Part shown: one piece after another, positions 45,236-55,357 of the stretch
Layout of the letters: every line of letters starts with the position of its first letter
Position numbering within the stretch: the stretch's first letter is position 1
From: Bromus sterilis
Lineage: Eukaryota; Streptophyta; Magnoliopsida; Poales; Poaceae
Length of the DNA: 64,000 bases
Assembly (NCBI GenBank): GCA_950022295.1
Contig: OX465600.1
Location: forward strand, 308,026,031-308,090,030
Reading direction: 5' to 3'
Position numbers and translations under genes: made by a program
Notes under the pieces: model-generated
The model's database searches: none
Told to the model about the DNA's origin: nothing
The model's input: only the letters and a program-made list of their open reading frames with translations

Positions 45236-45480
45236 CGCGGCGGCGCGAAGGCCCTGTTGTCGGCGGTGAAATTGGGGTAGCGGCGGCTTGCCGGTGACGA
45301 TTGGACGACGGCGACCAGGAGTCCAGGAGACATTGGCTTGGGCACGGGAGCCTTCCTCCACAGGAGCAGGCGCACAGAGGGAGGGGATTGAGATTTGAGA
45401 GCGACCCTGGCAGGTTTTTATCGAGAGAGGAGGCAAATACATTTTATTTTTGGGCCACACTAGGTAGCAGCGCCGCACCA
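44890..45480. other. GC-rich segment inside the MULE, possible captured gene fragment
   Basis: About 590 bp with strongly raised GC and long open frames on both strands but no recognised product. It includes a (GA)18 tract. The sharp composition change at both edges suggests capture from a gene, possibly a 5' leader and first exon. The source is unknown. Confidence 0.4.
45197..45233. repeat. (GA)n microsatellite
   Basis: An uninterrupted GA tract of about 18 units. It produces the Ser/Leu and Arg/Glu runs in the overlapping short frames. Confidence 0.95.
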
Positions 45481-45769
45481 AGAGAATTGTATGCGGCAGC
45501 TATTCTCTTCTCTTTTGCATGCATGCAAAGATTAATTACGCATGACGTCATCGAAGATTCTATTTGGTTTTTGAATTTTAAAAAGTTTTATCTCCTAAAC
45601 CGTTCATCTATTTGAAGATTCGTTTTCACCGTTGGCTTCCACGTGACAAGATATTCGAAACAAGATCCCATGTCGACATGTTTCGACAACTTTTTTTCTC
45701 GTCAATAGTTGCCACATTACTATCATTTAGTTGTCACATTATATTTACTTAATGTCCATATTAAAATTA

Positions 45770-46330
45770 ACCAGGTTGCCAATTTTATATTATAATTCTG
45801 ACAACTAAAAACACCGAATGAGTGTAGTAGCTGCTGCCATTACAATTTTAATGATTGAAAAACCTGAATGTGACAACCAAGTATTACAAAAACTGACAAC
45901 TAAAAACTATTAATTGTGGCAACCAGATATTATAATTCTAACAACTGAAAATACTTAATGTGACAACCAAATATTAAAAAACCTAACACTAAAATTCTAA
46001 AATGTGGAAACCAGGTACTCCCTCACAAAGTTGTACTAAGTGTGCGTTAATTAATTTGGATCGGAGGGAGTATAACAATTCTGAAGAAAAACACTGAATG
46101 TGACAACCAAATATTACAAATACTGACAACTAAAAACCCTAAAATATGGAAACTAAGTATTATAATTCTAACAACTGAAAACACTGAATGTGATAACCAA
46201 GTATTACAAAAACTAACAACTAAAAACTCTAAAATATGGAAACCATGTATTATAATTCTGACAACTGAAAATACCAAATATGATAACCAAGTATTATAAA
46301 AACTGACAACTAAAAACTCAATTTTTCTAA
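45770..46330. repeat. AT-rich degenerate tandem repeat within the MULE
   Basis: Repeating phrases 'gacaactaaaaact', 'aatgtgacaaccaagtatta' and 'tattataattctgacaact' recur in the same order about every 85-110 bp, four to five times, with substitutions and small indels. Confidence 0.7.
46016..46072. mobile_element. Short Stowaway MITE derivative
   Basis: TACTCCCTC...GAGGGAGTA with TA at both ends; the inside retains 'agttgtactaagtgtgcg' typical of Triticeae Stowaway elements. At about 57 bp it is a deletion derivative. It interrupts the tandem repeat. Confidence 0.7.
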
Positions 46331-47189
46331 ACTTTTAGCACCATTACAGCAAAAAATCGTGACAGTAAATGTTGCGTACCATATTTTTCATCAATTGGTT
46401 GTAGCAAAAATAATTGTCGGTAGTAGCATGTTTGCTATCGGTTGCAACAAAAAATCATCGTCAAAAAACTTAATCATTTTTTATTGTAGCAAAAAAAGAG
46501 TTAATGGTAGTTTTTCCCGTTGTCAGTTGCAAAAAAAATGTAGTGCCATCATTAACAGACGTGCTAAACACTAAAATCCATTTAGATACATTCATTTTGA
46601 ATGATAAGTAATATGAATGAGCATATATCATGCTCTCAAATGGATGTGCTTAGCACTAAAAATTCATTTAAATACAATAATTTGGCGAAAAATAACATAG
46701 ATCAACTTAGTAACAATTTTGCTCCTCCTATTGTTTGTTGATGAACCATCGTCATCATAGGCTGGTAGCCAGCCGCTGCACGAGAAACACTAGTATTTAT
46801 CTACCGTACATTTTAGTCTCACGATTGGCTCTAGTAAACACACTGCTCTGTGATTAATGAGTGGGCGCGAGCCGCCGGATCAGCTCGCTCGAATCTCCTC
46901 GAGCCGCCGCACGCTGAAGGCCCTGTGCAGCGGAGCAGGGAATCGTTTCCCTTTATTTTTTAGGGAAATTACTTCTTAACTTCTTTACAAAATTAAGTAC
47001 ATAATGCTTAAGGGGTAGAATGGACTTTTTATGTTGCCCATAACAGTCTTAGTTGATAAAACTGGAAAAATGTCAAATAAGGAACAACATACAATTTGGT
47101 TGTCAAAAAAGGAAGTAATTTTATTTTTGGGTCAAAAAAGGAAGTAAATTTTAAGAAAGGGTTAAATAAGAAATTCTCTCTTTATTTTT

Positions 47190-48300
47190 TTGACAAACTT
47201 GCCATGGCAAATAAGATAGATAGCATTTTCTTTGGCATGCTATCAATTGAGCATGGAATTTTCTGTGGCAAACTTGCCATGGAAAACAAGAAAGGTATTT
47301 TTGCCGTGGCTATTTTTGTGGTGAGTAAAAAACTATTTTTTAATTTTTTGTGGGGCAAAACTTGCCATTGCAAAACATTAAAATGTGAATTTTCAATCAC
47401 AATGGCTGATTTTTCATGTCAAGGAATGTGTTAAGAGACATGTGTTATTAAAAAGTACCATGCATTATAGTACCTAATAAAAAACAGAAAATTCCATGAT
47501 ATATAGCACAAATATCAAAATGGGACAAAAGAAAACTATTGAAAATTGACATGTTGTACGGAATATGCCCAAAACAATGTGCATAAAATGTTGTAACAAT
47601 AGAAATGCCATGGTCAAAAAGTACAACTCAAAAATGCCATGTGGCTTTTTTTTGCCATGATCAATAAATCAAATTTTCCATGGTCTCTAGTTAGGATTTG
47701 ACATGATAAATAAAACTAAATTTGCAATGGTTCCTACACATAAGATTTGCCATCATCCATAAGATAAATTTATCGTCATCCACAAATTAAAAATGGCCAT
47801 GATTGATAAACCTATATTTGCAAATGGCCCCTAGGCCTAAGATTTGCCATCATCGATTAACTAAAATTGCCATGTCCAAAAACCTAAGTTTGCCATCATC
47901 CATAACAAAAACATTCCATGGAAAAATGCCATGCTTCATCGCCTCCAATTGCCATGCTTAAGAACTTGAATTGCCATGGTCCTTCACAAAATTATCATGT
48001 TGCGAAAAATTTAAGAAAATTCCATGCTTCATGACCTAAAATTGTCTTGCTTAAAAACTTCAATTGCTATGGTCCCTTAAACACTTTTTTATCGTGCTGC
48101 AACAAATTAAAAGTTGTCATGCTTCATGATATACAATTATCATGCTTAAGAACTACAATTGCCATGGTCCGATAAACCAATAAACAATTTTTTATCATGT
48201 TGCAAAAAAAATGTCATGCTTAATGACCTACAATTGACATGCTTAACAACTACAATTGTCGTGGTCCCTTAACAAAGAAATTTCGAGGACACTCAAAATT
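47190..48300. repeat. TTGCCATG-rich AT-rich interspersed repeat
   Basis: The octamer TTGCCATG and close variants ('ttgccatcatc', 'aattgccatgct') recur every 20-60 bp in one orientation, separated by AT-rich DNA. Spacing is irregular, so it is not a satellite or CRISPR-like array. No coding capacity. Confidence 0.6.
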
Positions 48301-48894
48301 TCAAAATTACGAAAAATTTGAAAACCATTTGGTGCAAACTAACGAAAATTGAATTTGAACAAATTTCATTCATTTTTTTGAAAATAAACAATCCAATTTC
48401 GTGAAATTTTCAGAAAATATAGGGTAGATAGCCAATGTAAAGTTGATGTTTTTTAGTGGTAAACAGACCAAATTCAATCAAATTAATGTTTCAAGGGGTA
48501 AATAAGGCAGAACTCAATCAAACTGACGTAGAATTTCTATGTTTCAAGTCTTAACAGTGAGCATTGATCATTCATAACATAGATAATTTCTGAATGTTAA
48601 CTCAAGCATCACAACCCAAGATGCTTGACATAATAGTTTGAAAGTGTCAAAGTCCAATTAAACATCATATTGTAGAAATGGTTGACATCAGTCCAAAAAT
48701 TTCCGATAGTCCACTCTTAGGTGATATTGGTGCATGGAGCAATTACCTCGAACCATATAGGAGCAAGGGAGAATATTAGAATTCTTATTTTGTTGATATG
48801 GTACCAATAGAGAACTATTAGAATTCTCATTTTGTTTACATGGTACAAAACAGTGGCAAAACGAAGAATTAATTTAGTGTATTTGCTTACTAGC
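48301..48894. other. AT-rich DNA, nothing recognised
   Basis: Includes two similar phrases ('agaccaaattcaatcaaa' and 'ggcagaactcaatcaaac', about 48466-48522). No gene seen. It forms the downstream flank of the hAT remnant. Confidence 0.4.
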
Positions 48895-49715
48895 CTTTGG
48901 TTAATAGTAGACGCTATTGGGGTCCTTCCTCGGCACATTGGCTCGCCTTGAAACTCGTCGTTTTACAACCTCTATTCCTTGATTCTCTTCTCCTTGTTCA
49001 ACATTTCTACCTTCTTGTACTGACATGTTTTCTTCATGCATCTCCTCATCTTCGTTCTCTTCTTCATTATCACCATCATTGTCATATTCACTTGAGTTGA
49101 TCTCCATACCTCCGTTCTCTTCTTCATTTAAATCATCCTCATCGTCACTATCATCACTATCAGCAAAGTCATCCACATAATCGTCATCATCTTCAGTCAA
49201 TGCCTTCTTTCCTTTTCACAGACCCAAACTCCTATTTTTTGCAATAAGAGAAAGTTTCTTTGTCTCCTTTCTTTTTCTTCCAATATTATTTAGCCTTCTA
49301 ATTGCTTATGTCTATTAATCTCATTAACAACAAGTTGACTTGGTTCATCTTCTTCATCCAATACTGGGCTAGATTCACTCACTGAATGATTCAACCACTC
49401 CATTATCGGATTGTCCTCATCGAACGATGCAACATCCATCATTATGGAGACATGATCAAGTTCCTTCTCATGTCGCTCAATATCTTTTTGTTGGATATGA
49501 ACTCTAAGGTTGTAATTAACATAGACAAGGTCATTCAGTTTTTCATAACCCATCCGGTTCCTTTACTTTGTGTGGATCAAAGCAAATGTGCTCCAATTGC
49601 GTTCACAACCACTAGATGATACACACTGAGAGACAATCAGAAGGGCATACTTGTGTAAGATAGGCACTTCTCTTCCACAAAGCAGCCACCAAGAACCTAT
49701 AAAAATATAGAGTAA
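48895..49715 (-). pseudogene. hAT transposase, C-terminal part
   Basis: On the minus strand, after an AG acceptor (ATAG|GTTCTTGG near 49702), the frame reads WWLLCGREVPILHKYALLI, then SSSGCERNWSTFALIHTK. It meets an in-frame TAA at 49563-49565 and resumes RNRMGYEKLNDLVYVNYN. This is the hAT dimerisation domain, with the family hallmark CERNWS. It is followed by a very acidic tail (49200-48901, TEDDDDYVDDFADSDDSDD...). The N-terminal part lies beyond the Gypsy insertion at 63266-63955. The stop and the insertion make it a pseudogene. Confidence 0.85.
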
Positions 49716-49720
49716 AAAAT

Positions 49721-52700
49721 TGTGACGCCCCCAAAATCAGACCGTGTACAGTACTCATACACACAGGGTACACGACTGAGATTAGGGTGCCACGGTGATA
49801 ATATCACAGCACAACACTAAACACAAAAGGATAAACAAATATATTACAATAGAGGGGGGGTCACGCGGACCCGAATGCATAAGTCATACAAGCCAATATA
49901 TCTGAGTACAGACATAGTTAGTCAAGTTTTGCCTTAAGAAGGCTAGCACAAATCACATCAGAGATACAGAACGAAGAGGCGAGGCCTCCTGCCTGGGATC
50001 CACCGAACTACTCCTGTTCAACGGGGAACTCGACGTCGTAGTAGGCGCCTCCGGGGTACTCCTGCTCCTGGGCTCCAACGTCGGCTGCAGCGGCCGATCA
50101 GGCAAAACAGTAAAGGAAATAAAGCAGGTGAGTATCTAGTATACCCGCGAGTCTTACGTCCGCTACTAAGCATTATGCATTGTATCAACGGAAGGAAGAG
50201 GCTGTATATAGTGGACTGAAAGACAGAAATTCAGAGCAAGGGTAAGAATCTAGGCCTAACGAAGACTAGCATCTTCCGACGATGTCTTGCAGCATGAGGT
50301 AAGAATCAGCCAACAGTTTATATAAAGCATAAAGTAACAATGCAACAGAAGTTGCTGCAGCATTGGATAATAATAAGTTGTAATAATTAACTATGCCTCC
50401 GAGTTCACCTCCTCGACATCCCCGCGAGGAAGAAAGCCCGGAACCATACAGTTTAATAATAATAGATTCTAGTGGTAAGATCCAGCTTCAGCATAAAGCG
50501 TCCTGTTACCGTGGACACGGCTATTCGAATAGATTAATCTTCCCTGCAGGGGTGCACTTGTGTTACACTACACGCACGGATCTCCAGGGTGGCGGGAACC
50601 TTGTTAGGGAACGCTCCACCGAGGCTATCCGACACTCCACAGCCCATCTTTCAAACTCAACAGAGAGGCCATCCGCCGGTCTAAATCCTAAGTACTCAGG
50701 GCCTTGGACCCCAACCCTGACGTACTCCTGCACGGTGCGTGGGTGGCCGGGAAGCCGTAACAAAAACAACACAGCTCGAGCAAAGAAGACAGCGCACTTC
50801 CCGGCAATTAGCCCGCGGTACTGCTGACGTCTGAAGAGTCCTCGGACGACACTATGAAGCGGAGGAGCCCACACTCGTTATCCCACGGGTAGATAGTGCG
50901 TACATGGCATGTAGCCAACTCAAGACATTCACTGAACCATTTAGCATTTTAATTAACCTGCGTGACAACCGTTATCGTTGCCTCGACTTAACTGACTCGC
51001 GGACAACGACAGCAGCCAGGACCACCAGTACATCGGTGCCTGCCCTGTCGTCCCACCAAGTCACTGCGGTTACCAACAAGGTGAGCCGTCTCCTTACCTT
51101 GTCTCGTGTGTGCTCCTAGAGGAGCTCGACTTTCGTGGTTTGGTAACTCTCGCGGCCAACGATCAGGGGCCAAGCACACCGGTACACTGGTCGTGCCCTC
51201 CCTGTCGTCCCGTCGCAATACCTCTCGCGGGCACCGTTGGGTCGCCCGACTTCTTACCTGAAGGACAACCGTTTTCAAGACCCTATGGCGGTAAGACAAA
51301 GTCAGCCTCGAGTGGAGTACAAAGATTACTCCTTGATAGCTCACACTTGAGGTGACTAGGCATAACCCAGATAGGGCCTGAGGCGGTGTCTGCATTGTAC
51401 CGTACCTGTGCAGTTATAATAATTGTATCCGCGTCCACTCCCCTGAGTGATCACGGCCCTCTATCTAATCCTAGCTAACAATGCGCAGGGCTCACTGCTG
51501 AATAATGCATAATAATAATAATAGGCAGCATAGGATAAAGGAAGGCACATCAAGGGGCGACAAAAATCAGGCCATGCAATTAAATAGGATTGCAACGTAG
51601 CAGCAGCAGTAACAATGCCTAGTGCAAGAAATGTACGGAAAGATAGGCGATATCTGAGGAAGAGAATGGCTCTGCTTGCCTGCAAGCTCGACGGTAGTAG
51701 TAGGGTCATCGACGACGTAGTCGTACTCAGCAGCGGTGTAGTCGACGGCAGCAGCGGGGTCTACCGAAGATTAAGGGGGGAGGAAAAACAGTAAATACAC
51801 AGCAATAATATACAAGCATATGCAAGACATGACAGATGAAATGTTAATGGTATTCTAACGCAGGGCAATGCACGTCGCTCGGAACGGAAATTCATCTGAG
51901 GATGAACTACCGGCTCCGGGTGATTACCGGACAGGGTGTCCGGAGGGGGAAGGATCAAGCCAAAGGTGTCGTGGTTACCGAAACAACATAAGGGGGGTGT
52001 ATCCGGGCTAGGTGATCTATTCCGAGAAACATTCGTGTTCGGAATAAATTCATCCGGGCACTCTAACAGTACCGGACAATTTATCGGACAGTCGGTCCGG
52101 AGGGGGAATGTTCGATGTTCGTTGTGTTAGAGGGGTGTGGTATACATACAGATAGCGTATTCGTATTCGTTATATTTTTCTGATCAACTTTCATGTATAA
52201 AGTTTTTGAATCCGAGTTACGGTTTAAAAGTTATTGAATTTCAAAGTTTAAATCAATTTAAATGATTTCTGAATTTCTTTTATTATTTATTAAACATTAT
52301 CCAAAACATTATCCACAACATTATCCAGAACAGTGCTGACATGTGGGACCCACATGTCAGCCTCTGTTTATTTATAGAACATTTTATTAAATCAAAAATA
52401 GCCTCTGGACCCACATGTAAGTCACACATGTTAATAAAATAGTTTAATTAAATCTAATTACCAGTGGGGGTCCCACATGTCATAGACAGTGGGGGGGGGG
52501 AATTCTGCTAATGACTTATTAGGGGCTAACCTCACTAAGAGGGCCCCACTGGTCATAGATAGTGGTGTTAACTAAACAGGGGGGTTAGGACTTAGCGCTA
52601 AGTTAATACAGGGGGGGTGTTGTCCACGGCATCGCAGCCGTGCCCGCCGGCGAGGCCGCTCCGGCGAGGCGAGGGGCACGGTGAGGGGCGCGGTTGCGGC

Positions 52701-53923
52701 CCCAATTGCGCGGCAAGGGGGGGCTGGCCAGGGGAGGCCGGGCGTAGGAAGGGGCGCCGCTGGCGTGGGCTGCGGCGAGCGCGAGCCCCCCGGGAGCTCA
52801 AGCTCCATTAATGGCGGACCGAGCGGAGCACGACCCTACGGTGACCAAAACGAAGGGGAAAGAGGGGGAAACGCGGCGCAAGCTCACCAGAGAGCTCGGG
52901 GAGGGTTCATGGAGGCCGGGGGTTCTCGGGGTGGCGTCAATTCCGGCGATGGGAGGTGGCAGCCGTGGCGGGGAAGACGGCGCGATGTCGACGATTCAGT
53001 GGCTCCCCGCTCCAATCCAGCTCATGGGAACGACGAGGACGATGAGGCGGACCTCCTGGACGTGCTGGCGCGCTCCGGTGTGGCCGTTGGCCACGACGTT
53101 GAACGGCGGCGGCGACAGTCCCGCCGCGGCGGGCACGGGCAGTGAGAGAGAGGCGCGAGAGGGGGAGGGGGGGTGGCAGAGGGGAGCGGTAGGGGGGGGG
53201 GGCTCGGCCTTATCCACAGGCATGGGGGGGAGCAGGTAGAGGGGGCAGGTGAGGTGGGGGGGCATGGCCACAGTGGCCATGGCCATGCCCTGTGCGTGTA
53301 CGGGGTGGGGGGGCAGGTGAGAGGTAGGGGATGGGGGTAGGTGGGCTGGGGTGGGCTTGCGCCCTAGGCGGGTTTTAGGGTTTTTTTTAATTTTTCCTTT
53401 GTTTTGTATTCTGTAGATCTTTGTTGCAAAAAAAATAACTGCCTCCCTATTTTGAAAAATGTTTTTGGGGTTTGTAAATTAGTGTTACATATTACTGAGG
53501 TGCCACAAAAGTTCTTGTAGTAAAATAAAATCATTAGGTATTTCTTTTAAATATTAATTGCCCAAAGTAAGGGTTTTAACCTACTGTTTGAATTGTTTGG
53601 AATTTTCTGTAACTTCAAAAATTACCAAAGTTGTTCCAACATGATTATAATGATTTTAGGCAATTTACAAAAATTGTTCCATGATTTTTGGAACAACTTT
53701 ATTTGAGCACTTTTGTTTTAATTTTCATTCAAAGTAGTTTCAACTAGGGTTTGGTTTTTTTGATGAGCAAGGTGCATTTGGCTTTGGGTTTTGATTACCA
53801 ACCAGCATGGTTTGAAAAGAGCAGAAGCAAATTTTGATTAAGGACAGGGGATAACAGTGATTAACAAACAGTGATAGTCAACAGTGATGATGATTACTGT
53901 TACAGGCATCTGAGGGTGTTACA
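49721..53923 (-). repeat. 3' LTR of the Gypsy element
   Basis: 4,203 bp in plus coordinates TGTGACGCCCC...GGGTGTTACA. It has GC-rich blocks (52600-53360) and several short open frames on both strands that recur in the other LTR; none has a recognisable product. Two LTRs of this size make up about 62% of the element. Confidence 0.93.
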
Positions 53924-53940
53924 AATCTCCCCCACTACAA
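53924..53940 (-). promoter_or_regulatory. Polypurine tract of the Gypsy element
   Basis: On the minus strand TTGTAGTGGGGGAGATT lies directly before the LTR TGTAACACC. Confidence 0.8.
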
Positions 53941-53959
53941 GAATTCTCGTCTCGAGAAT

Positions 53960-55282
53960 TTAAGTGGTAGCGGGGAAAAGATCGGGGTATTCATCGCGAA
54001 GGCGATCTTCGCGTTCCCAAGTGGCTTCATCTTCAGAATGATTTGACCACTGAACCTTGAGGAACTTGACGGTCTTGTTGCGGGTTCGGCGTTCAGACTG
54101 ATCGAGAATGCGGCTCGGATGTTCTTGATAAGTCAAGTCTTGTTGCATCTCGATCATATCATGCTCCACTTCGCGGATAGGATCCTTGAAGCAGCGACGG
54201 AGTTGCGACACGTGGAAGACATCGTGGACTTGGGAGAGGTTCGGCGGCAATTCCAACCGGTATGCCACGGGTCCACTCCTGGAAAAGATACGGAACGTGC
54301 CAATATAGCGAGGAGCCAACTTGCCCTTGATACCGAAGCGATGAGTGCCCCTCATGGGAGTGACACGGAGGTAAGCGTATTCGCCAGGTTGATAGGCCAT
54401 TTCCTTGTGCTTGCGATCATAGTTGCTCTTCTGACGGGACTGAGCGGCCTTCAGATGCTCACGGATAACGCGAACCTGATCTTCAGCATGTTGGATAATG
54501 TCCGGACCAACGAGAGTTCGTTCCCCAGTTTCTGACCAATTCAGAGGGGTTCGACACTTACGTCCATAGAGAACTTCAAAGGGTGCCATTTTCAGACTAG
54601 CCTGATAGCTATTGTTGTACGAGAATTCAGCAAATGGAAGAGATTCCTCCCATTTCTTGCCGAAGGAGATGACACAAGCTCGAAGCATATCTTCAAGCAC
54701 TTGATTGACTCGTTCAACTTGGCCTTGCGACTGGGGGTGATAAGCGGTGCTGAAATTCAGGTGTGTGCCCATAGCTTCTTGGAAACTATCCCAGAATCTT
54801 GAGGTGAAAATGCTGCCACGGTCAGAACTTATCTCCAGCGGAATACCATGGAGGGACACAATTCTGGAAACATACAAGTCTGCTAACTGACTAGCAGAGA
54901 TCGTCTCCTTGACTGGCAGAAAGTGGGCAACCTTGGAGAATCGGTCGATGACGACAAAGATGGCATCATGACCCTTCTGTGATCGGGGAAAACCGGTGAC
55001 AAAGTCCATTTCGATCTTGTCCCACTTCCATTCAGGAATAGAGAGTGGTTGTAGAGTCCCAGCAGGTCGTTGATGTTCTGCCTTGACGCGACGGCAAACG
55101 TCACATTCAGCAACATATCGGGCAATGTCTTGCTTCATGTTAGGCCACCAGAATCGCTGACGAATGTCTTGGTACATCTTGGTGCTTCCAGGATGAATGT
55201 ACAACGGGGTATCGTGAGCCGCTTTCATGACCTTCGGGGTCATATCCAGGTTCTCATGCCTGCCCTTGCTGTGAGTAACCAC
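53960..55282 (-). pseudogene. Gypsy integrase and chromodomain segment of pol
   Basis: An open frame of 440 codons, in phase with the upstream gag-pol frame but separated from it by two in-frame TAG codons (55358-55360 and about 55307). It begins with the H2C2 zinc-binding domain (His23, His30, Cys60, Cys63 in AECDVCRRVKAEH). The integrase catalytic triad is intact: Asp93 (EMDFVTGFP), Asp154 (SSDRGSIFTS) and Glu190 (GQVERVNQ), with DD35E spacing. The last 60 residues (ILDQSERRTRNK..., KVQWSNHSEDEATWE) resemble the chromodomain of Tekay-type elements, which directs integration to marked chromatin. It has no initiation context of its own, so it would be made only if the stops were read through. 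Confidence 0.88.
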
Positions 55283-55357
55283 TAAACGGTTCTGCTAGAA
55301 TGCCGCACCATTACTATCAATGGTGAAGGGTGAGGGTCTCCCATTGGTGATATCGCG

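Larger units (their letters stand above)
44673..47180. mobile_element. Non-autonomous Mutator-like element (Pack-MULE-like)
   Basis: Inverted arms of about 130 bp (44673-44806 and 47052-47180) begin GAGATAATTCCTTATTTGACC and, reverse-complemented, GAGAGAATTTCTTATTTAACC. A 9-bp direct repeat TTTATTTTT flanks the element (44664-44672 and 47181-47189), the target-duplication length of the Mutator superfamily, although this one is low-complexity. Two GC-rich segments (44890-45480 and 46860-46940) sit in an otherwise AT-rich body, as in elements that have captured gene pieces. There is no transposase. Confidence 0.65.

Noticed and set aside
44876..45481. A 201-codon minus-strand frame with a Leu/Ser run
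   Set aside because: The run is the translated (GA)n microsatellite and the rest is GC-rich low-complexity. Kept only as a possible captured fragment, not as a gene.
47190..48300. CRISPR-like or satellite array
   Set aside because: TTGCCATG words are short and irregularly spaced without uniform spacers, and the context is plant nuclear DNA.
50393..53286. Open frames inside the Gypsy LTR, repeated in the other LTR at 59742-62564
   Set aside because: Their duplication only reflects the LTR repeat. No domain, no consistent start context, and the frames are broken by poly-G length differences between the LTRs.
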